Assembly: GCF_013031245.1 (NCBI RefSeq)
Contig: NZ_WPZL01000002.1
Location: 124,001-188,000 of the forward strand
Origin: Ruegeria lacuscaerulensis
Lineage (GTDB): Bacteria; Pseudomonadota; Alphaproteobacteria; Rhodobacterales; Rhodobacteraceae
DNA: 64,000 nucleotides
Reading direction: 5' to 3'
Shown here: piece after piece, positions 62,725 through 64,000 of the stretch
Layout of the letters: each line of letters begins with the position of its first letter
Numbering within the stretch: the stretch's first letter is position 1
The notes under the pieces: model-generated
Told to the model about the DNA's origin: nothing
The model's database searches: none
The model's input: only the letters and a program-made list of their open reading frames with translations
Made by a program: the position numbers and the translations under genes

Positions 62725-63771
62725 ATGAAGCATGAGGCAGTGCAGAATTACTATGGCGAAGTCCTGCAGGGCAGCGCGGATTTGCAAACCAACGCGTGCT
62801 GCACGCCGGATGACGTGCCGGACCATGTCAAAAAGATTCTGTCGCAAATTCATGACGAAGTGTTGACCCGTTACTATGGTTGCGGGTTGATTGCGCCGCT
62901 GGAACTTGAGGGGATGTCGATCCTTGATCTGGGTTGCGGCGCGGGTCGTGACGTCTATGCGTTATCCGCTATGGTGGGCGAAAAAGGTCGCGTGGTTGGC
63001 GTGGACATGACGGCCGAACAACTGGATGTCGCCCGCGCACATCAGGATTTCCACGCGCAGGCCTTTGGGCATGAGGCCAGCAATGTGGAATTTCATCACG
63101 GTTATATCGAAAAGCTGGACGAACTGGACCTTGAGCCCGGCTCCTTCGATATCATCGTGTCAAACTGCGTTATCAACCTGGCAACCGACAAAGAGGCCGT
63201 TCTGCGCGGTGCGCACCGTTTGTTGAAAGACGGGGGAGAGATGTATTTCTCGGACGTCTATGCAGATCGCCGCGTGCCCAAGGCGATGGCCGAGGATGAG
63301 GTGTTGTACGGCGAATGCCTGTCAGGTGCGCTGTATTGGAACGACTTCCTGTCTATGTCGCGCAAGGCCGGATTCGGCGACCCGCGCCGTGTCACGCATC
63401 GCCCGCTGACCATCGAAAATCCGGTGCTGGAGGAGCGCGTCGCGCCGCTCAAGTTCCTGTCGGCCACGTATCGGCTGTTCAAACTGCCTGATCTGGAGCC
63501 CGCCTGCGAAGATTACGGTCAGGCGGTGATCTACAAGGGAACCATCCCCAATGCGCCGCATCTGTTCGAACTGGACGATCACCACGCGATTGAAACCGGC
63601 AAGGTCTTTCCGGTTTGCGGCAATACCTGGATGATGCTGAAAGACACTCGCTTCGCACCGCATTTCGAATTCATCGGCGATTTCTCAACCCATTATGGCA
63701 TCTTTGAAGGCTGTGGCGGCGAGAGCCCGTTCGAAGCGACCGGAGAGGCGCCTTCTGCCGGGTGCTGCTGA
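62725..63771 (+). CDS. ArsM-like SAM-dependent methyltransferase
   Basis: A 348-residue methyltransferase resembling arsenite methyltransferase ArsM. The SAM site is L-D-L-G-C-G-A-G-R-D (about 73-82). The metalloid-binding cysteines of the family have counterparts in N-A-C-C-T-P (near 28), S-N-C-V-I-N-L (near 149) and G-E-C-L-S-G-A-L-Y (near 199). The extra C-terminal part ends C-G-G-E-S-P and S-A-G-C-C, adding cysteines. ATG at 62725 was chosen. No arsR, arsC or acr3 gene is nearby, so arsenic methylation is probable but unproven; selenium or another soft element is possible. Confidence 0.75.
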   Translation: MKHEAVQNYYGEVLQGSADLQTNACCTPDDVPDHVKKILSQIHDEVLTRYYGCGLIAPLELEGMSILDLGCGAGRDVYALSAMVGEKGRVVGVDMTAEQLDVARAHQDFHAQAFGHEASNVEFHHGYIEKLDELDLEPGSFDIIVSNCVINLATDKEAVLRGAHRLLKDGGEMYFSDVYADRRVPKAMAEDEVLYGECLSGALYWNDFLSMSRKAGFGDPRRVTHRPLTIENPVLEERVAPLKFLSATYRLFKLPDLEPACEDYGQAVIYKGTIPNAPHLFELDDHHAIETGKVFPVCGNTWMMLKDTRFAPHFEFIGDFSTHYGIFEGCGGESPFEATGEAPSAGCC

Positions 63772-63786
63772 TCTCTTGCGCCTGAC

Positions 63787-63809
63787 GGGCGGGGTTGTTA
63801 TCCCCGCCC
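63787..63809 (+). terminator. G+C-rich hairpin, possible terminator of the ArsM-like gene
   Basis: GGGCGGGG and CCCCGCCC form a perfect 8-bp stem with a 7-base loop, 16 bases after the methyltransferase stop codon. There is no T-run, so it may only be a weak or Rho-assisted stop. Confidence 0.45.
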
Positions 63810-63851
63810 ACGCCCGATGGTCTTGATCGGGAAAGACAACGGGGTCCATCG

Positions 63852-64000
63852 GTGACATTAGACGCAACTCCTCCTCGTCTGGAAATACGCAATCTGATCG
63901 CCCGGTATGAGGGGCGGGTTGTCGTAGATGACGTCTCGCTGACGGTGCACGCAGGGCAGGTGACGTGCCTGTTGGGGCCATCAGGCTGCGGCAAGTCCAC
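63852..64000 (+). CDS. ABC transporter ATP-binding protein, 5' part
   Basis: The first 49 codons of an ABC ATPase, cut by the window edge. After a GTG start it reads L-E-I-R-N-L-I-A-R-Y, V-V-V-D-D-V-S-L, then the Walker A G-P-S-G-C-G-K-S-T. The spacing and the C in the Walker A resemble the FbpC/PotA group (iron or polyamine uptake), but the rest is needed to decide. It is 80 bases downstream of the ArsM-like gene, beyond a hairpin. Confidence 0.75.
   Translation, partial: MTLDATPPRLEIRNLIARYEGRVVVDDVSLTVHAGQVTCLLGPSGCGKS

Overview
The window reads as ordinary chromosomal DNA from an alphaproteobacterium of the Roseobacter group (Rhodobacteraceae; something like Ruegeria or a relative). The evidence is the gene content and order: an ALA-synthase type HemA, a Mur-type Fur protein, prfA-prmC-DUF4167, the lptG-lptD-surA-pdxA-rsmA block divergent from pepA-holC, ornithine-lipid synthase OlsB, a fused carnitine dehydrogenase/thioesterase, and a high G+C content. 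I saw no rRNA, tRNA, CRISPR array, transposase, integrase or prophage gene. Most genes are tightly packed and many overlap by 1 to 10 bases (ATGA-type junctions).

Layout. 1-5.2 kb: DUF177, BamE, OlsB, the ABC-F ATPase Uup, then a sugar O-acetyltransferase and a short-chain dehydrogenase (SDR) behind a perfect TetR-style palindrome. 5.3-10 kb: an A+T-rich orphan lipoprotein, TyrS with its terminator, an MFS permease and AnmK. 10-18.4 kb: a metabolic block on the minus strand (aldehyde dehydrogenase, acetolactate-synthase-like ThDP enzyme, membrane-anchored FMN glutamate-synthase-like protein, HemA, two tandem cytochrome P460 proteins) facing a divergent LysR regulator with a T-N11-A box between them. 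18.7-29.7 kb: fatty-acid desaturase, cupin, SelO, a CDF-fold protein lacking the usual metal ligands, two EamA permeases, an exonuclease-family protein, Mur, enolase with LacI-like operators and a strong terminator, a SUMF1-fold secreted protein, a GNAT enzyme and a 55-residue lipoprotein.

29.7-38.7 kb: nucleoside hydrolase, MazG, then an M20 amidohydrolase with two agmatinase-family ureohydrolases (nitrogen salvage), two small secreted or membrane proteins, and the translation-termination pair PrfA/PrmC. 38.8-47.3 kb: the outer-membrane biogenesis block rsmA, pdxA, surA, lptD, lptG, divergent from pepA and holC. The lptF gene expected between lptG and pepA is not there. 47.4-52.8 kb: aldo/keto reductase and a carnitine catabolism cluster (GlxA-type regulator, dehydrocarnitine-cleaving BKACE enzyme, carnitine dehydrogenase fused to a thioesterase, SDR) that would convert carnitine to glycine betaine and acetoacetate.

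52.8-64 kb: small conserved protein, XRE regulator, DUF2061/desaturase pair, EamA permease, RhlE-type helicase, glycosyltransferase, PrfC, an operon-like set of SnoaL protein, SDR and AlkC-like DNA glycosylase, an ArsM-like methyltransferase, and the start of an ABC-transporter ATPase cut by the window edge. I found no convincing wholly new system. The best leads are the missing lptF, the ligand-less CDF protein, the tandem P460/LysR module, the SDR in the carnitine operon and several clear operator palindromes.
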